A stretch of DNA of 64,000 nucleotides. Source: Methylophaga marina (GTDB taxonomy: Bacteria > Pseudomonadota > Gammaproteobacteria > Nitrosococcales > Methylophagaceae). Location of the stretch: assembly GCF_030296755.1 (NCBI RefSeq), contig NZ_AP027741.1, positions 2,109,475 through 2,173,474 on the forward strand, given 5' to 3'. The translations under genes were made by a program, and so were the position numbers. The notes under the pieces are model-generated. The model saw only the letters and a program-made list of their open reading frames with translations, did no database searches and had not been told where the DNA came from. Positions 1 through 9,203 of this stretch are shown one piece after another (the stretch's first letter is position 1; the number at the start of each line of letters is the position of its first letter).

Positions 1-993
1 ATTGCCATGCACGGTAACGAGCTATTTGAGCTCGCTCAGGAAAGAGGCGTCACTATTTCTTTTGAAGCGGCGGTTGCTGGTGGTATCCCTATCATCAAAG
101 CGATGCGTGAAGGTTTGGCTGGTAATCGTATTGAATGGCTGGCAGGCATTATCAACGGTACAGGCAACTTCATCCTGACAGAAATGCGGGAAAAAGGCCG
201 GGACTTTGCTGACGTGTTAGCGGAAGCACAGGCGCTGGGTTATGCTGAAGCAGATCCTACCTTCGATATTGAAGGTATTGATGCGGCGCATAAGCTGACC
301 ATCATGGCCTCCATTGCCTTTGGCATCCCATTACAGTTCGATAAATGTTACACCGAAGGCATCAGTCGTATTGCTCAGGAGGACGTGTTAAATGCCAATG
401 AGTTGGGTTATAGAATCAAACATCTTGGCATCGCGAAGAAAACAACATCTGGCGTGGAATTACGAGTTCATCCGACATTGATTCCACAGCGTCGTTTATT
501 AGCTAATGTCAATGGCGTAATGAATGCGGTAGTGGTGAAAGGGGATGCGGTTGGCCCAACGCTTTACTATGGCGCTGGCGCTGGTTCAGAAGCGACGGCT
601 TCAGCTGTCGTGGCTGATATTGTGGATATCGTCCGCGCATTGACTACCGATCCTGAAAACCGCGTACCACACTTGGCTTTCCAACCAGATGCATTGAAAG
701 ATACGCCTATTCTGCCGATGTCAGAAGTTGTGACATCATATTACCTACGTATCCACACGCTGGATAAACCGGGTGTATTAGCGGATATCACACGAATTTT
801 AAGCAAGGAAGGCATCAATATTGAAGCTATCTTGCAGAAGCAGCCTGAAGAACATGAGGGAATGGTGCCCATCATCATGCTGACGCAAGCTGTCATTGAA
901 AAAAATATGGATCAGGCGATAGCGCAAATTGAAGCGCTGGACACTGTACCCGATTCCATTATGCGTATTCGCATGGAATCGCTTGGTGGTTAA
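1..993 (+). CDS. hom: homoserine dehydrogenase (5'-truncated by window edge)
   Basis: NADP-dependent reduction of aspartate semialdehyde to homoserine, the branch point to threonine and methionine. The reading frame is open from base 1, so the N-terminal nucleotide-binding part lies outside the window. What remains carries the catalytic/substrate domain (GGIPIIK, NGTGNFIL, EADPTFDIEGIDAAHK) and a C-terminal ACT domain over the last 80 or so residues (LRIHTLDKPGVLADITRIL), expected to sense threonine. thrC follows 34 bp downstream, so the two are probably co-transcribed. The visible part has the usual length for the C-terminal three quarters of a roughly 435-residue enzyme. Confidence 0.96.
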   Translation: MAMHGNELFELAQERGVTISFEAAVAGGIPIIKAMREGLAGNRIEWLAGIINGTGNFILTEMREKGRDFADVLAEAQALGYAEADPTFDIEGIDAAHKLTIMASIAFGIPLQFDKCYTEGISRIAQEDVLNANELGYRIKHLGIAKKTTSGVELRVHPTLIPQRRLLANVNGVMNAVVVKGDAVGPTLYYGAGAGSEATASAVVADIVDIVRALTTDPENRVPHLAFQPDALKDTPILPMSEVVTSYYLRIHTLDKPGVLADITRILSKEGINIEAILQKQPEEHEGMVPIIMLTQAVIEKNMDQAIAQIEALDTVPDSIMRIRMESLGG

Positions 994-1027
994 GCCTGTA
1001 TAAAGCATTCATTTAGAGGAAATTATT

Positions 1028-2170
1028 ATGTCATTTCGACCACGTTACACTGGATTAATTGAGCGCTATCGCGACCGTTTACCAGTCAATGACGATACCC
1101 GCCTGATCAGTCTTGGTGAAGGCAATACCCCGCTTATTAAGCTCAACCACATTACAAAAGAGCTGGGTAAGGATGTCGATATTTATGTTAAGTACGAAGG
1201 CCTGAACCCAACTGGCTCTTTCAAAGACCGTGGTATGACCATGGCCGTAACGAAAGCAGTAGAAGAGGGTAGTAAAGCGATTATCTGTGCTTCAACAGGT
1301 AATACATCTGCTGCCGCTGCTGCCTATGCGGCACGTGCCGGCATCGCTGCATTTGTACTTATTCCTGACGGCAAAATTGCACAAGGCAAATTGGCTCAGG
1401 CGATGATGCACGGCGCAACCGTGATTCAAATCAAAGGTAACTTTGATCAGGGTATGCAGTTAGTTAAAGAAGTGGCTGATCATGCACCAGTCACTATTGT
1501 TAACTCTATCAATCCATACCGTTTACAAGGTCAAAAAACAGCCGCTTTTGAGATCGTTGAAGAGTTAGGTCGTGCACCTGATTATCACTGTTTACCTGTT
1601 GGTAATGCCGGTAATATCACCGCTCACTGGATTGGTTATTGTGAGTATTCATGTGATTCAGGTGACCATGTCACTGATGCATGTGCGTATTGTGGTGGTA
1701 AATGCAAATATGCCGGTGGTGCTATCGTCGGTAACCGTCCTAAGATGATTGGCTACCAAGCCGCTGGTAGTGCACCGTTCATGCGTGGACACATGGTAGA
1801 CGATCCTGAGACGGTGGCGACTGCAATTCGTATTGGTCACCCACAAAGCTGGGATAAAGCCTGGCAGGTGAAAGAAGAGTCAGGTGGTTGGTTTGATGAA
1901 TGTTCAGATGAAGAAATCCTGGCTGCACAGAAATTATTAGCTGAAAAAGAAGGTGTGTTCTGTGAGCCTGCATCAGCTACTTCTCTAGCTGGAGCATTGC
2001 GTGATGTGAAATCAGGCAAGATTCCCGAAGGCAGTACGATTGTCTGTACATTAACGGGTCATGGTTTAAAAGATCCTGATACTGCTATTAAACAAAGTAC
2101 TTCTGCTGTCGTCACCGTAAATGCTGAACTTGACGCTGTTCGTGAAGCCATTTTGAATAATATGGTGTAA
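1028..2170 (+). CDS. thrC: threonine synthase with an unusual cysteine-rich insert
   Basis: PLP enzyme converting O-phosphohomoserine to threonine. The PLP lysine lies in the motif GSFKDRG (K66), and the phosphate-binding region NAGNITA is clear. It is 380 residues, of the shorter Bacillus-like class. Between GNITAHW and the following [12 protein letters not shown] there is an insert with five cysteines (C205, C209, C219, C222, C226; pattern CxxxC, then CxxCxxxC). From memory, homologues have a short charged loop here, so the insert may bind a metal. The start has AGAGGAAATT just upstream. It follows hom and precedes a small membrane protein by 4 bp. Confidence 0.96.
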   Translation: MSFRPRYTGLIERYRDRLPVNDDTRLISLGEGNTPLIKLNHITKELGKDVDIYVKYEGLNPTGSFKDRGMTMAVTKAVEEGSKAIICASTGNTSAAAAAYAARAGIAAFVLIPDGKIAQGKLAQAMMHGATVIQIKGNFDQGMQLVKEVADHAPVTIVNSINPYRLQGQKTAAFEIVEELGRAPDYHCLPVGNAGNITAHWIGYCEYSCDSGDHVTDACAYCGGKCKYAGGAIVGNRPKMIGYQAAGSAPFMRGHMVDDPETVATAIRIGHPQSWDKAWQVKEESGGWFDECSDEEILAAQKLLAEKEGVFCEPASATSLAGALRDVKSGKIPEGSTIVCTLTGHGLKDPDTAIKQSTSAVVTVNAELDAVREAILNNMV

Positions 2171-2174
2171 TGAT

Positions 2175-2696
2175 ATGACTTATTACGCGGACCCTACCGA
2201 AAAGGAAATCGCTCGCGCCAAGTTGCCCCATGATATTTTTCTGAGTAACTTAATTGGTAACCATATTCTTGTGTTTACCGCGATTTCGACGTTCGGTCCG
2301 TCGTACATGAAGTATCTATTCCTAGTGCCATTAATTTCATTTATGGCACTGGGATATACTTACTGGCGATCCAGTAAGGTAAAACGTGAAGACGGCGAAT
2401 TCGTCTGGGCGCATTGGCAAGTAGCACGCCGCTGGAGTCGTTTTTTTATGATGATTCTTATACTGCTTGTTAGCGTGTCGACCTTAGGTGTGCTGGGTCA
2501 TATGTATCTTGGCATGATGAAAGAAGCCGTCTACGCTATGATTGGTGGTTTAGGTATTCTGCCAACGCTGGTGAGCGTATTGGTATTGATCGTGATTGAA
2601 TCAGATTCTCTTCATCACGCTAGAATGGGAACGCTGCCGAAATGGGCATTAAAACGTTTCCTGAATATTGAACCTGAGCCCAGTCAGGACGATTAA
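2175..2696 (+). CDS. integral membrane protein of unknown function
   Basis: I do not recognise the family. The 173-residue product has a short polar N-terminus, then about four hydrophobic segments: roughly residues 30-45, 47-62, 88-112 and 115-140. The tail is charged and cytoplasmic-like (EPEPSQDD). The start is 4 bp after the thrC stop, so it is probably translated from the hom-thrC transcript. Nothing in the sequence shows a catalytic motif or ligand site. A role linked to amino-acid metabolism would be a guess from position only. Confidence 0.75.
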   Translation: MTYYADPTEKEIARAKLPHDIFLSNLIGNHILVFTAISTFGPSYMKYLFLVPLISFMALGYTYWRSSKVKREDGEFVWAHWQVARRWSRFFMMILILLVSVSTLGVLGHMYLGMMKEAVYAMIGGLGILPTLVSVLVLIVIESDSLHHARMGTLPKWALKRFLNIEPEPSQDD

Positions 2697-2724
2697 GTTT
2701 TCTGTTATTGAGTTGTCTTAGTTC

Positions 2725-3014
2725 TTATCTCACGACAACTGAATGAATCACTTTGTCGTATTCAAATACCACTTCAAACTTTTTATATTCCCAACGTGTA
2801 ATGGGGGCTGGCCAACCGCTGGCTGCGTTGATTGTGGTTCTCCAAACTGTTGTTTAACCTGAGCCATGCTCATGCCTCTGGTCGGCCGGACAATCCCTGT
2901 AGGATCATTAGCCACTTCATAGCTGGGATCAGTAATGGAGATCACTTCTGCCTGGCACAGGTTTGTAAAAGAGAATAATGCTGTGCCAATGATAAGTAGA
3001 GAACGAGTCGTCAT
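2725..3014 (-). CDS. small periplasmic conserved protein (single-base frameshift)
   Basis: A small exported protein: N-terminal signal peptide (MTTRSLLIIGTALFSFTNLCQA), then a conserved core RPTRGMSMAQVKQQFGEP. This core is found in conserved gammaproteobacterial hypothetical proteins and resembles the SmpA/OmlA fold. As read, the frame runs on after GQPP into unrelated residues and stops at 2748. Adding one base in the run of five G (plus strand 2803-2807) restores a conserved ending, ITRWEYKKFEVVFEYDKVIH, with a stop at 2725-2727. The gene is therefore given with the corrected 3' end. Function unknown. It lies just upstream of, and on the same strand as, no obvious partner; hemW follows on the same strand at lower priority. 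Confidence 0.65.
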
Positions 3015-3049
3015 AGACGTTTCCTTAAAGAAGTATGCGAAAAAGCATA

Positions 3050-4210
3050 CTATGCCTCTATAAATAGCTCAATCAGACTATTCAGGTAACGTTGGCCTTT
3101 TTCTGTGGGTCGGATTTTCTCGATCGTATGCTCTAATAACTCTAACTGCTCAGCTTGCTGCATAGCTCGTCTTATCGTCGAAATCGGCACACCGGTATGC
3201 TGCTGGAAAAGGGGCGTGGGTACGCCATCCAGTAAGCGCATCGCATTAAGCATAAACTCAAAGCCTACCTCATCCGGGCTGACCAGCGTTTTCTCAACTA
3301 AGCCCGCTTCTGTGCCTGCCGTTTCCATATACTTCTGTGGTTGTTTTTGTTTAACTCGTCGCTGAATTTGCTGTGGAGAAACACTGCTGATTTTGCCATG
3401 TGCGCCAGCGCCGATACCAATATAATCACCAAAGCGCCAGTAATTAACATTATGCCGACATTGATGACCTTTTTGTGCATAGGCCGAGGTTTCATACTGT
3501 TTGTAGCCTGCTTCAGCCAGACGCGCCTGATTGGTCAGTTGCCAATCATAGATCGGATCATCATCCGGCAGGCTCGGTGGCTGAGAGTAAAACAAGGTGT
3601 TGGGTTCTATCGTTAATTGATAGTAAGAAATATGCGGTGGGGCAAGTGCAATGGCCGTTTCAACATCATGTCGCGCTTTTTTCTCATCCTGTCCAGGCAA
3701 ACCAAACATCAGATCCAGATTAAAACTATCAAAGCCAGCTTGATGAGCATATTCAACCGCTTTGATCGCTTGCTGACCGTCATGAATTCGGCCTAACGCC
3801 TGCAAAGCATTCTGGTCGAAGCTTTGAATACCAATACTTAACCGGTTGATGCCCACATCACGATATTCATGAAAACGACCGGCTTCTACCGTACCCGGAT
3901 TAGCTTCCAGTGTAATTTCAGCATCATGTTGTAAAGGCAGTAAGGCCCGCAGCGATGAGAATAGCCGATCATAGGCTTCAGCTGAAAACAGACTGGGTGT
4001 GCCGCCGCCAATAAATACCGTATTAATTGACCGTCCCCAAATCAGGGGTAATTCTTGTTCCAGATCGCGTATCAGTGCATCAATATAAGCCGATTCTGGC
4101 AGAGATTGATGATTATCATGGGAGTTAAAATCACAATAGGGACATTTACGCACACACCAGGGAACGTGAATATACAGACTAAGTGGTGGTAAGGATGTAA
4201 AGTTAAACAT
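3050..4210 (-). CDS. hemW: HemW-type radical SAM protein (coproporphyrinogen III oxidase-like)
   Basis: Member of the HemN/HemW radical SAM family; HemW proteins bind haem and are proposed haem chaperones rather than true coproporphyrinogen oxidases. The [4Fe-4S] motif is CVRKCPYCDF near the N-terminus (CxxxCxxC). The GGGTPS and SIGIQSFD motifs and the HemN C-terminal domain are present. I chose the start at 4210 (MFNFTSLPPLSLYIHVPWC); an upstream in-frame codon at 4243 lies inside the previous gene. The start shares one base with the stop of the upstream lipoprotein gene (TAATG). rdgB-hemW neighbourhood is standard in gammaproteobacteria. Confidence 0.95.
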   Translation of the reverse strand: MFNFTSLPPLSLYIHVPWCVRKCPYCDFNSHDNHQSLPESAYIDALIRDLEQELPLIWGRSINTVFIGGGTPSLFSAEAYDRLFSSLRALLPLQHDAEITLEANPGTVEAGRFHEYRDVGINRLSIGIQSFDQNALQALGRIHDGQQAIKAVEYAHQAGFDSFNLDLMFGLPGQDEKKARHDVETAIALAPPHISYYQLTIEPNTLFYSQPPSLPDDDPIYDWQLTNQARLAEAGYKQYETSAYAQKGHQCRHNVNYWRFGDYIGIGAGAHGKISSVSPQQIQRRVKQKQPQKYMETAGTEAGLVEKTLVSPDEVGFEFMLNAMRLLDGVPTPLFQQHTGVPISTIRRAMQQAEQLELLEHTIEKIRPTEKGQRYLNSLIELFIEA

Positions 4211-4863
4211 TAGTTTGATTCCGGTTCCCAGCCTGCCTTCCAATCATCTAAATAAATAATGACAGGCATTTCGCCATTGCCATAAAACCAGGAGTCTACG
4301 GCATAACGAGTGTGCGTTTGTGTATCAATGATGGTGGCGGTGTTATGTGGCGCCTGTCCCTGAAAAATACCCCGTGAAGTACGTGAAGCAGAGGTATGCC
4401 ATTTTAGAACACCGGCTTTCTCAAGCATACGCAGGTAAACACTGGTATTGGTGGCTTCATCCACGCAGTCCAATTGACCAAAGCGATTATTGGCAATCTG
4501 GTTACGCGCTAAATCTTTCTCGCTGCCAATTTGTTTTCCGATCAGCGTCTCCAGGTTGGCAATGGCTTGTTGAATGGCCTGTCGTTCTTCATGAGCATTG
4601 GTTGTTTTATTGAATAAGTTGAGTATGCCTGACCAATCTTGTTCACTCAGGCTGACTTCACTGATTCTGTAACAGCTCATGCTATGGCAGACGGAGAAAA
4701 GTGCTGGATTTGGTTGACCAATAAAAAAACGATAATGATTGTCCCAGATATCACTCAGGTTTTGCCCGCTACGAATCGGCGTGATGGGGCGATCAGAGTC
4801 ATAAGTCGTGCAGGCCGATAGCGCTAACGTCATCATGAGAAGTGGAAAGGGGAAACGGCACAT
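4210..4863 (-). CDS. putative lipoprotein with transglutaminase-like Cys-His-Asp pattern
   Basis: The N-terminus is a lipoprotein signal with lipobox LSAC, so the mature protein should be membrane-anchored in the periplasm. I do not recognise a named family. In the C-terminal half, a conserved-looking set QLDCVDEATNT, PHNTATIID and YAVDSWF resembles the Cys-His-Asp order of transglutaminase-like proteases; this is an inference from motif order only. It sits between rdgB and hemW, 37 bp after rdgB, with its stop overlapping the hemW start by one base, so it is in that operon. Confidence 0.8.
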   Translation of the reverse strand: MCRFPFPLLMMTLALSACTTYDSDRPITPIRSGQNLSDIWDNHYRFFIGQPNPALFSVCHSMSCYRISEVSLSEQDWSGILNLFNKTTNAHEERQAIQQAIANLETLIGKQIGSEKDLARNQIANNRFGQLDCVDEATNTSVYLRMLEKAGVLKWHTSASRTSRGIFQGQAPHNTATIIDTQTHTRYAVDSWFYGNGEMPVIIYLDDWKAGWEPESN

Positions 4864-4900
4864 GGTCAGTTAACACTGTTGAAGCGTGGTATTTGAGTAA

Positions 4901-5506
4901 TCAGAACTGATGACGGCTGTATGGAAACTCTTCTATAAACTGGCGCATAGCCTGGCCGCGATGGCTGATAGCATGTTTCTGTTCTGAGCTAAGTTCGGCT
5001 GCACTGCAGTCTGTTTCAGGGACAAAAAAGATAGGGTCATAGCCAAAGCCTCCCTCGCCGAGTGCTTCCGTCATAATCTGACCTTGCCAGCTTCCTTGAA
5101 AGATTAAGGGAGTGGGGTCCTCAGCATGACGCATGAAGACAATCACACATTGGAACCGTGCACTTCGTTCCGATGCCGGTACATCTTTCAAGGCCGAGAG
5201 CAGGGCGGCAACATTTTCTTCATCACTGGCAGAACTGCCTGCATAACAAGAAGAATAAATGCCCGGCGCACCGCGCAGGGCATCTACTTCAATACCTGAA
5301 TCATCAGCTATAGCAGCCAAGCCTGTTTGGTGACAGGCATTACGCGCTTTAATGATGGCATTTTCGACAAAGCTTAAACCGGTTTCTTCAGCCTCAATGA
5401 CATCGAGATCGGCTTGTGAGACGATCTCAATTTTGAGAGGAGCAAGTAATTGTGCAAACTCACGCAGTTTGCCTTGATTGCCGGTTGCTAAGACGATTTT
5501 TTTCAT
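4901..5506 (-). CDS. rdgB: dITP/XTP pyrophosphatase
   Basis: House-cleaning nucleotide pyrophosphatase that hydrolyses dITP, XTP and related purine triphosphates to monophosphates, keeping them out of DNA and RNA. The family signature is complete: [11 protein letters not shown] at the N-terminus, [19 protein letters not shown], and [11 protein letters not shown] toward the end. The length of 201 residues is normal. The start overlaps the rph stop by 4 bp (ATGA), indicating translational coupling in an rph-rdgB-lipoprotein-hemW transcript. Confidence 0.97.
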   Translation of the reverse strand: MKKIVLATGNQGKLREFAQLLAPLKIEIVSQADLDVIEAEETGLSFVENAIIKARNACHQTGLAAIADDSGIEVDALRGAPGIYSSCYAGSSASDEENVAALLSALKDVPASERSARFQCVIVFMRHAEDPTPLIFQGSWQGQIMTEALGEGGFGYDPIFFVPETDCSAAELSSEQKHAISHRGQAMRQFIEEFPYSRHQF

Positions 5507-6222
5507 GATGCTGCCAGTACTTCCCGTTGTTTTTCCATTAACTGACTAATGCCGTGGCTGGCTAAATCCAACATAGATTGTAACTCTTCAGCTCGGAATG
5601 CATGACCTTCAGCAGTACCCTGTAATTCGATATAAGCACCGGCGTCATTCATCACTACATTCATATCAGTTTCAGCAGATGAGTCTTCATCATAGTCCAG
5701 ATCTAAGACTGGTGTACCGTTATAAATGCCAACAGAGATGGATGCGACCTGACCATGCAGGGGGCTGGATTTTAACTTTTTAGTTTTGATTAAATGACTG
5801 ATGGCATCATGCAGAGCGACATAAGCACCAGTAATAGACGCGGTACGAGTACCGCCATCAGCTTGAATCACATCACAATCAATAGTGATACTACGTTCGC
5901 CTAATGATTTGAGGTCAATTGCGGCACGTAATGAGCGACCGATAAGACGCTGAATTTCCATCGTGCGGCCGCCTTGTTTACCTCTGGCTGCTTCACGTTG
6001 CATACGGCTGCCAGTAGAGCGAGGAAGCATGCCATATTCAGCCGTGACCCAACCTTCACCTGAGCCACGTAAAAATTGTGGAATACGTTCTTCAACGGTG
6101 GCTGTACAAAGTACTTTGGTGTCACCAAATTCTACCAGTACGGAGCCTTCAGCATGTTTGGTGTAGTTACGGGTGATATTAACCAGTCTTAGTTCATTGG
6201 CTTGACGACCACTTGGACGCAT
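5503..6222 (-). CDS. rph: ribonuclease PH
   Basis: Phosphorolytic 3'-5' exoribonuclease that trims tRNA precursors. At 239 residues it is full length (many E. coli K-12 lineages have a truncated copy). Motifs seen: [12 protein letters not shown] at the start, [30 protein letters not shown], and the phosphate-site region with [20 protein letters not shown]. It is the first gene of the minus-strand operon; the divergent gap to yicC (6223-6334) must hold both promoters. Confidence 0.97.
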   Translation of the reverse strand: MRPSGRQANELRLVNITRNYTKHAEGSVLVEFGDTKVLCTATVEERIPQFLRGSGEGWVTAEYGMLPRSTGSRMQREAARGKQGGRTMEIQRLIGRSLRAAIDLKSLGERSITIDCDVIQADGGTRTASITGAYVALHDAISHLIKTKKLKSSPLHGQVASISVGIYNGTPVLDLDYDEDSSAETDMNVVMNDAGAYIELQGTAEGHAFRAEELQSMLDLASHGISQLMEKQREVLAAS

Positions 6223-6334
6223 ATTCGCTTTTCCTCAGTCAAATTCAATCTATTATACCTGCCATAAATCACCGCCGCAGATGCTTTTTGTTACCTGTTT
6301 TCGGTAAGATGTCAGATTAACTCAGAAATAGGAC

Positions 6335-7207
6335 ATGATTGTGACACGAAGTATGACCGCCTTTGCCCGCCATGAGGAGCAAACAGAGCTTGGCAGCTTG
6401 AGCTGGGAAATTCGCTCAGTAAATCATCGTTATCTAGAAGTCTCTTTCCGTTTAGAAGAAAGTTTTCGCCCATTTGAAATGGCAATGCGCAAACTCATCA
6501 GCGACACGCTAAGCCGAGGTAAGGTTGAAGTAGCACTTCGTTACCGTGCACCTGAGCAAACGCAGAGTGCATTGCAAATGAATGTCGACTTAGCTAAAGC
6601 CGTCATGGAGAACTATCAACAGCTCGCTTCGTTTACAGACAGTGCTGCGCCAATCGATATCTTGCGTGTGATGCAATGGCCTGGTGTCATTCAAACAGAA
6701 AGCCTGGATCAGGATGCGTTACAAGCCACGGTGCTCGAGTCTTTAAAACATGCTCTGGCTGACCTGGTAGCGACAAGGGAACGTGAAGGTGCAGCTCTGG
6801 AGCAAATGATTATTCAGCGTTGTGAGCAAATAAATGATATTGCAGAACAAACGAAAACACGCTTACCAGAAATTGTTGCCAGTCACCGTCAAAAATTATC
6901 AGACCGGATTGCTGAGCTTGAAGTGAATCTGGAGCCGGAACGCCTTGAGCAGGAAATGGTGCTGTTAGCACAAAAAGCGGATGTCGCTGAAGAAATCGAT
7001 CGCTTACAGAATCATGTGAATGAAGTGAAACATACTCTAAAGCGCGATGAACCTATTGGCCGTCGACTGGATTTTCTGATGCAGGAATTGAATCGTGAAG
7101 CCAATACCCTGGGCTCTAAATCGATTGATACCGATACCACACGTTATTCGGTGGATCTAAAAGTGTTAATCGAACAGATGCGTGAGCAGATTCAGAATAT
7201 CGAGTGA
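6335..7207 (+). CDS. yicC: YicC-family protein
   Basis: Conserved stress-related protein; the E. coli homologue has been reported to be an endoribonuclease. The start motif SMTAFAR and the conserved C-terminal half (RRLDFLMQELNREANTLGSKS) are unmistakable. Length is 290 residues, as usual. In many gammaproteobacteria yicC sits next to rph and gmk; here it is divergent from rph, and gmk is about 1 kb downstream beyond a secreted-protein gene. An intrinsic terminator follows the stop. Confidence 0.94.
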   Translation: MIVTRSMTAFARHEEQTELGSLSWEIRSVNHRYLEVSFRLEESFRPFEMAMRKLISDTLSRGKVEVALRYRAPEQTQSALQMNVDLAKAVMENYQQLASFTDSAAPIDILRVMQWPGVIQTESLDQDALQATVLESLKHALADLVATREREGAALEQMIIQRCEQINDIAEQTKTRLPEIVASHRQKLSDRIAELEVNLEPERLEQEMVLLAQKADVAEEIDRLQNHVNEVKHTLKRDEPIGRRLDFLMQELNREANTLGSKSIDTDTTRYSVDLKVLIEQMREQIQNIE

Positions 7208-7229
7208 GAAATAACTTTTCACTCAGACA

Positions 7230-7261
7230 TAAAAAAACACGGCTTTTGGCCGCGTTTTTTT
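7230..7261. terminator. bidirectional intrinsic terminator between yicC and a convergent gene
   Basis: AAACACGGC and GCCGCGTTT can pair as a 9-bp stem with one mismatch around a TTTT-type loop. It is flanked by A7 on the left and T7 on the right, so it can act for both the plus-strand yicC and the minus-strand gene ending at 7279. Confidence 0.8.
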
Positions 7262-7278
7262 GAGCTTTGACGACAAAT

Positions 7279-7929
7279 TTACTTAATCGTTGATTGTTTT
7301 CTGCGCAAGCCAACTAAACCAAGTAATGCTGGAGCAAACAGCCATAACGCCGCAGGTACTGGTACTGCTGAAATGTTGGCTGTGTTGAATAAGGCAATAT
7401 GCGATATGCCTTGTTTAATGAAGCTTTTGAAATACAGTTCAGATACCGCATCGTCAAACAGAGCAACAAATGTTGTGTTACCTGACTTGAGCATAATACC
7501 TTCAAATGTCAGACCCAGTGACGTTGTATTCACATAACCCGTCGAGAAGACATCAGATGTGAAAAAGTCTGTATTTTCTGTTGCCGCAGGGTATGAACCC
7601 GTGCTGTAAAAATCCAGTACATCGTAACCGACCAGTTCAGCATACTTGCCAGAACCGGCAGCAGCATCAAAAGCGGTATTGAGCTCAGCCTGTTTCACAG
7701 CGTTCGTTGTCGCTTTGGGATTTAGCTGATAAGCATAATCAGGGCCGGTACCAGCTGAGAAGCTTCCATCTGTACTCACGTATTGATAAGCCCCGGCGAA
7801 ATGCTGGATGGTGCTTTCTTTTTTATTCTTGGTTGCATATATCACTTCATCGCTTAAATGTGCAGCCGATGCTGAACTAGCGATGAAAAGTGATAGGGCC
7901 ACACTGGCAAAAATCTTTAAAGTTTTCAT
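7279..7929 (-). CDS. secreted protein with VPxPA-CTERM (PEP-CTERM-like) sorting signal
   Basis: An exported protein of 216 residues: signal peptide at residues 1-22 (ends SSASA), a polar middle rich in Thr, Ser and Tyr, and a C-terminal tripartite tail. The tail has the motif VPVPAALWLF, a hydrophobic helix (APALLGLVGL) and a basic end (RRK). This is the VPLPA variant of the PEP-CTERM signal, recognised by exosortase, which cleaves and anchors the protein or releases it to the extracellular matrix. No exosortase gene is in the window. The middle matches no family I recognise. A second protein with the same tail is at 59998-60708. Confidence 0.85.
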   Translation of the reverse strand: MKTLKIFASVALSLFIASSASAAHLSDEVIYATKNKKESTIQHFAGAYQYVSTDGSFSAGTGPDYAYQLNPKATTNAVKQAELNTAFDAAAGSGKYAELVGYDVLDFYSTGSYPAATENTDFFTSDVFSTGYVNTTSLGLTFEGIMLKSGNTTFVALFDDAVSELYFKSFIKQGISHIALFNTANISAVPVPAALWLFAPALLGLVGLRRKQSTIK

Positions 7930-8273
7930 TGTCCTCTCCTAGAGTGAGGAAGTTGTTAATCACGGAGTTCATTTATCTCGAAGAGGTATGTAGCTCCATT
8001 GCGATATCAACTCTGTTTTTTATTCTTAAATTTAATTATATGCCTAGACGCATTTATTTCGTATTGTACTTTGGTACTAATGCGCGTAACTAAGTTGCTC
8101 GCAACATTATGCTGACATTCTAACTAAATGTGAACTATTCCATTAAACAAAATTATTTAGCCAAATTAATCACAGAATTATGTCTAACTCGCATTCATCA
8201 GGATTGATCCTTCATGGTGAAACGGAGGGCTTTTTGTCATAATTACCCAACTATTCCTTACAGCGTTCGAAAT
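7930..8273. other. intergenic region upstream of gmk
   Basis: AT-rich spacer of 344 bp between the divergent secreted-protein gene and gmk. It should hold promoters for both. A nested inverted repeat (GCATT ... GTAC ... GTAC ... AATGC, about 8050-8086) could form a hairpin. I see no convincing gene here; an in-frame extension of gmk to 8214 is possible but not favoured. Confidence 0.4.
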
Positions 8274-8891
8274 ATGATGGGTAATCTTTTTATAGTGGCT
8301 GCACCGTCGGGTGCAGGCAAAACGAGTTTAGTGAATGCACTTATCTCACAACATGCGGAAATTAAACTATCCGTTTCACACACGACTCGTCCGCCTAGAG
8401 AGGGCGAAGTCAATGGTAAAGATTACCATTTTGTCGATCAGCAAACGTTTTCAGCGATGCGAGATGCCGGGAAATTTCTGGAATCAGCAACGGTGTTTGA
8501 TAATAGCTACGGCACCTCATCTGATACAGTTAAGTCGTTATTAGCTGACGGCTTTGATGTCATCTTGGAAATTGACTGGCAAGGAGCGCAACAGGTCAGA
8601 AACAATTTCCCGCAGGCAATAGGCATTTTTATTCTGCCACCATCAAAAGCGACGCTGGAACAACGCTTACGCAATCGAGGTCAGGATAATGAGGATGTCA
8701 TTGCTAGGCGTATGCGGGATGCAGAGAACGAAATTTCGCACTATGTTGAATTTGACTACATAATCGTTAACGATGATTTTGAGCAGGCATTAACTAGTTT
8801 GTCATCAATCATCGTGGCACAGCGTCATTCCTTAGCTATTCAGAAAAATAGTCAAGCAGACTTAATCACTGAATTACTGGCTCAACGCTAA
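8274..8891 (+). CDS. gmk: guanylate kinase
   Basis: ATP-dependent phosphorylation of GMP to GDP. The P-loop APSGAGKTSL sits at residues 10-19 and the GMP-binding region HTTRPPREGEVNGKDYHF follows. The end matches other proteobacterial enzymes (AQRHSLAIQKN). I start at 8274 (MMGNLF), where the family normally begins; 8277 is equally possible, and an in-frame ATG at 8214 would add 20 residues unlike homologues. gmk-rpoZ-spoT is the standard order. Confidence 0.95.
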   Translation: MMGNLFIVAAPSGAGKTSLVNALISQHAEIKLSVSHTTRPPREGEVNGKDYHFVDQQTFSAMRDAGKFLESATVFDNSYGTSSDTVKSLLADGFDVILEIDWQGAQQVRNNFPQAIGIFILPPSKATLEQRLRNRGQDNEDVIARRMRDAENEISHYVEFDYIIVNDDFEQALTSLSSIIVAQRHSLAIQKNSQADLITELLAQR

Positions 8892-8936
8892 GATATTTCG
8901 TAAAATTGATTCTTTAAATTTTAACTGGGAAAAACC

Positions 8937-9197
8937 ATGGCTCGTACTACTGTTGAAGATTGTTTAGAAAATGTTGATAACCGTTTCCAATTAGTCCTGG
9001 TTGCCTCAAAACGCGCACGCGAAATTGCCATGGGTGATGACGCTATGGTTAGCCTGGATAATGATAAACCTACCGTTTTAGCGTTACGTGAGATTGCTGC
9101 AGGTTTGGTTGGACGTGAAATCTTAGAAAAAACCAGTGCTCGTGAACATGCATCAGAAAGCATCGTTAGCGACGAAGAATTACAAACGGAAGAATAA
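8937..9197 (+). CDS. rpoZ: RNA polymerase omega subunit
   Basis: The 86-residue omega subunit assists assembly of the beta-prime subunit and forms part of a ppGpp site. The N-terminal signature [20 protein letters not shown] and [10 protein letters not shown] identify it. It is preceded by a good ribosome site region (ACTGGGAAAAACC) and followed 6 bp later by spoT. Its location next to the ppGpp enzyme gene is typical. Confidence 0.97.
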   Translation: MARTTVEDCLENVDNRFQLVLVASKRAREIAMGDDAMVSLDNDKPTVLALREIAAGLVGREILEKTSAREHASESIVSDEELQTEE

Positions 9198-9203
9198 ACT
9201 ACC

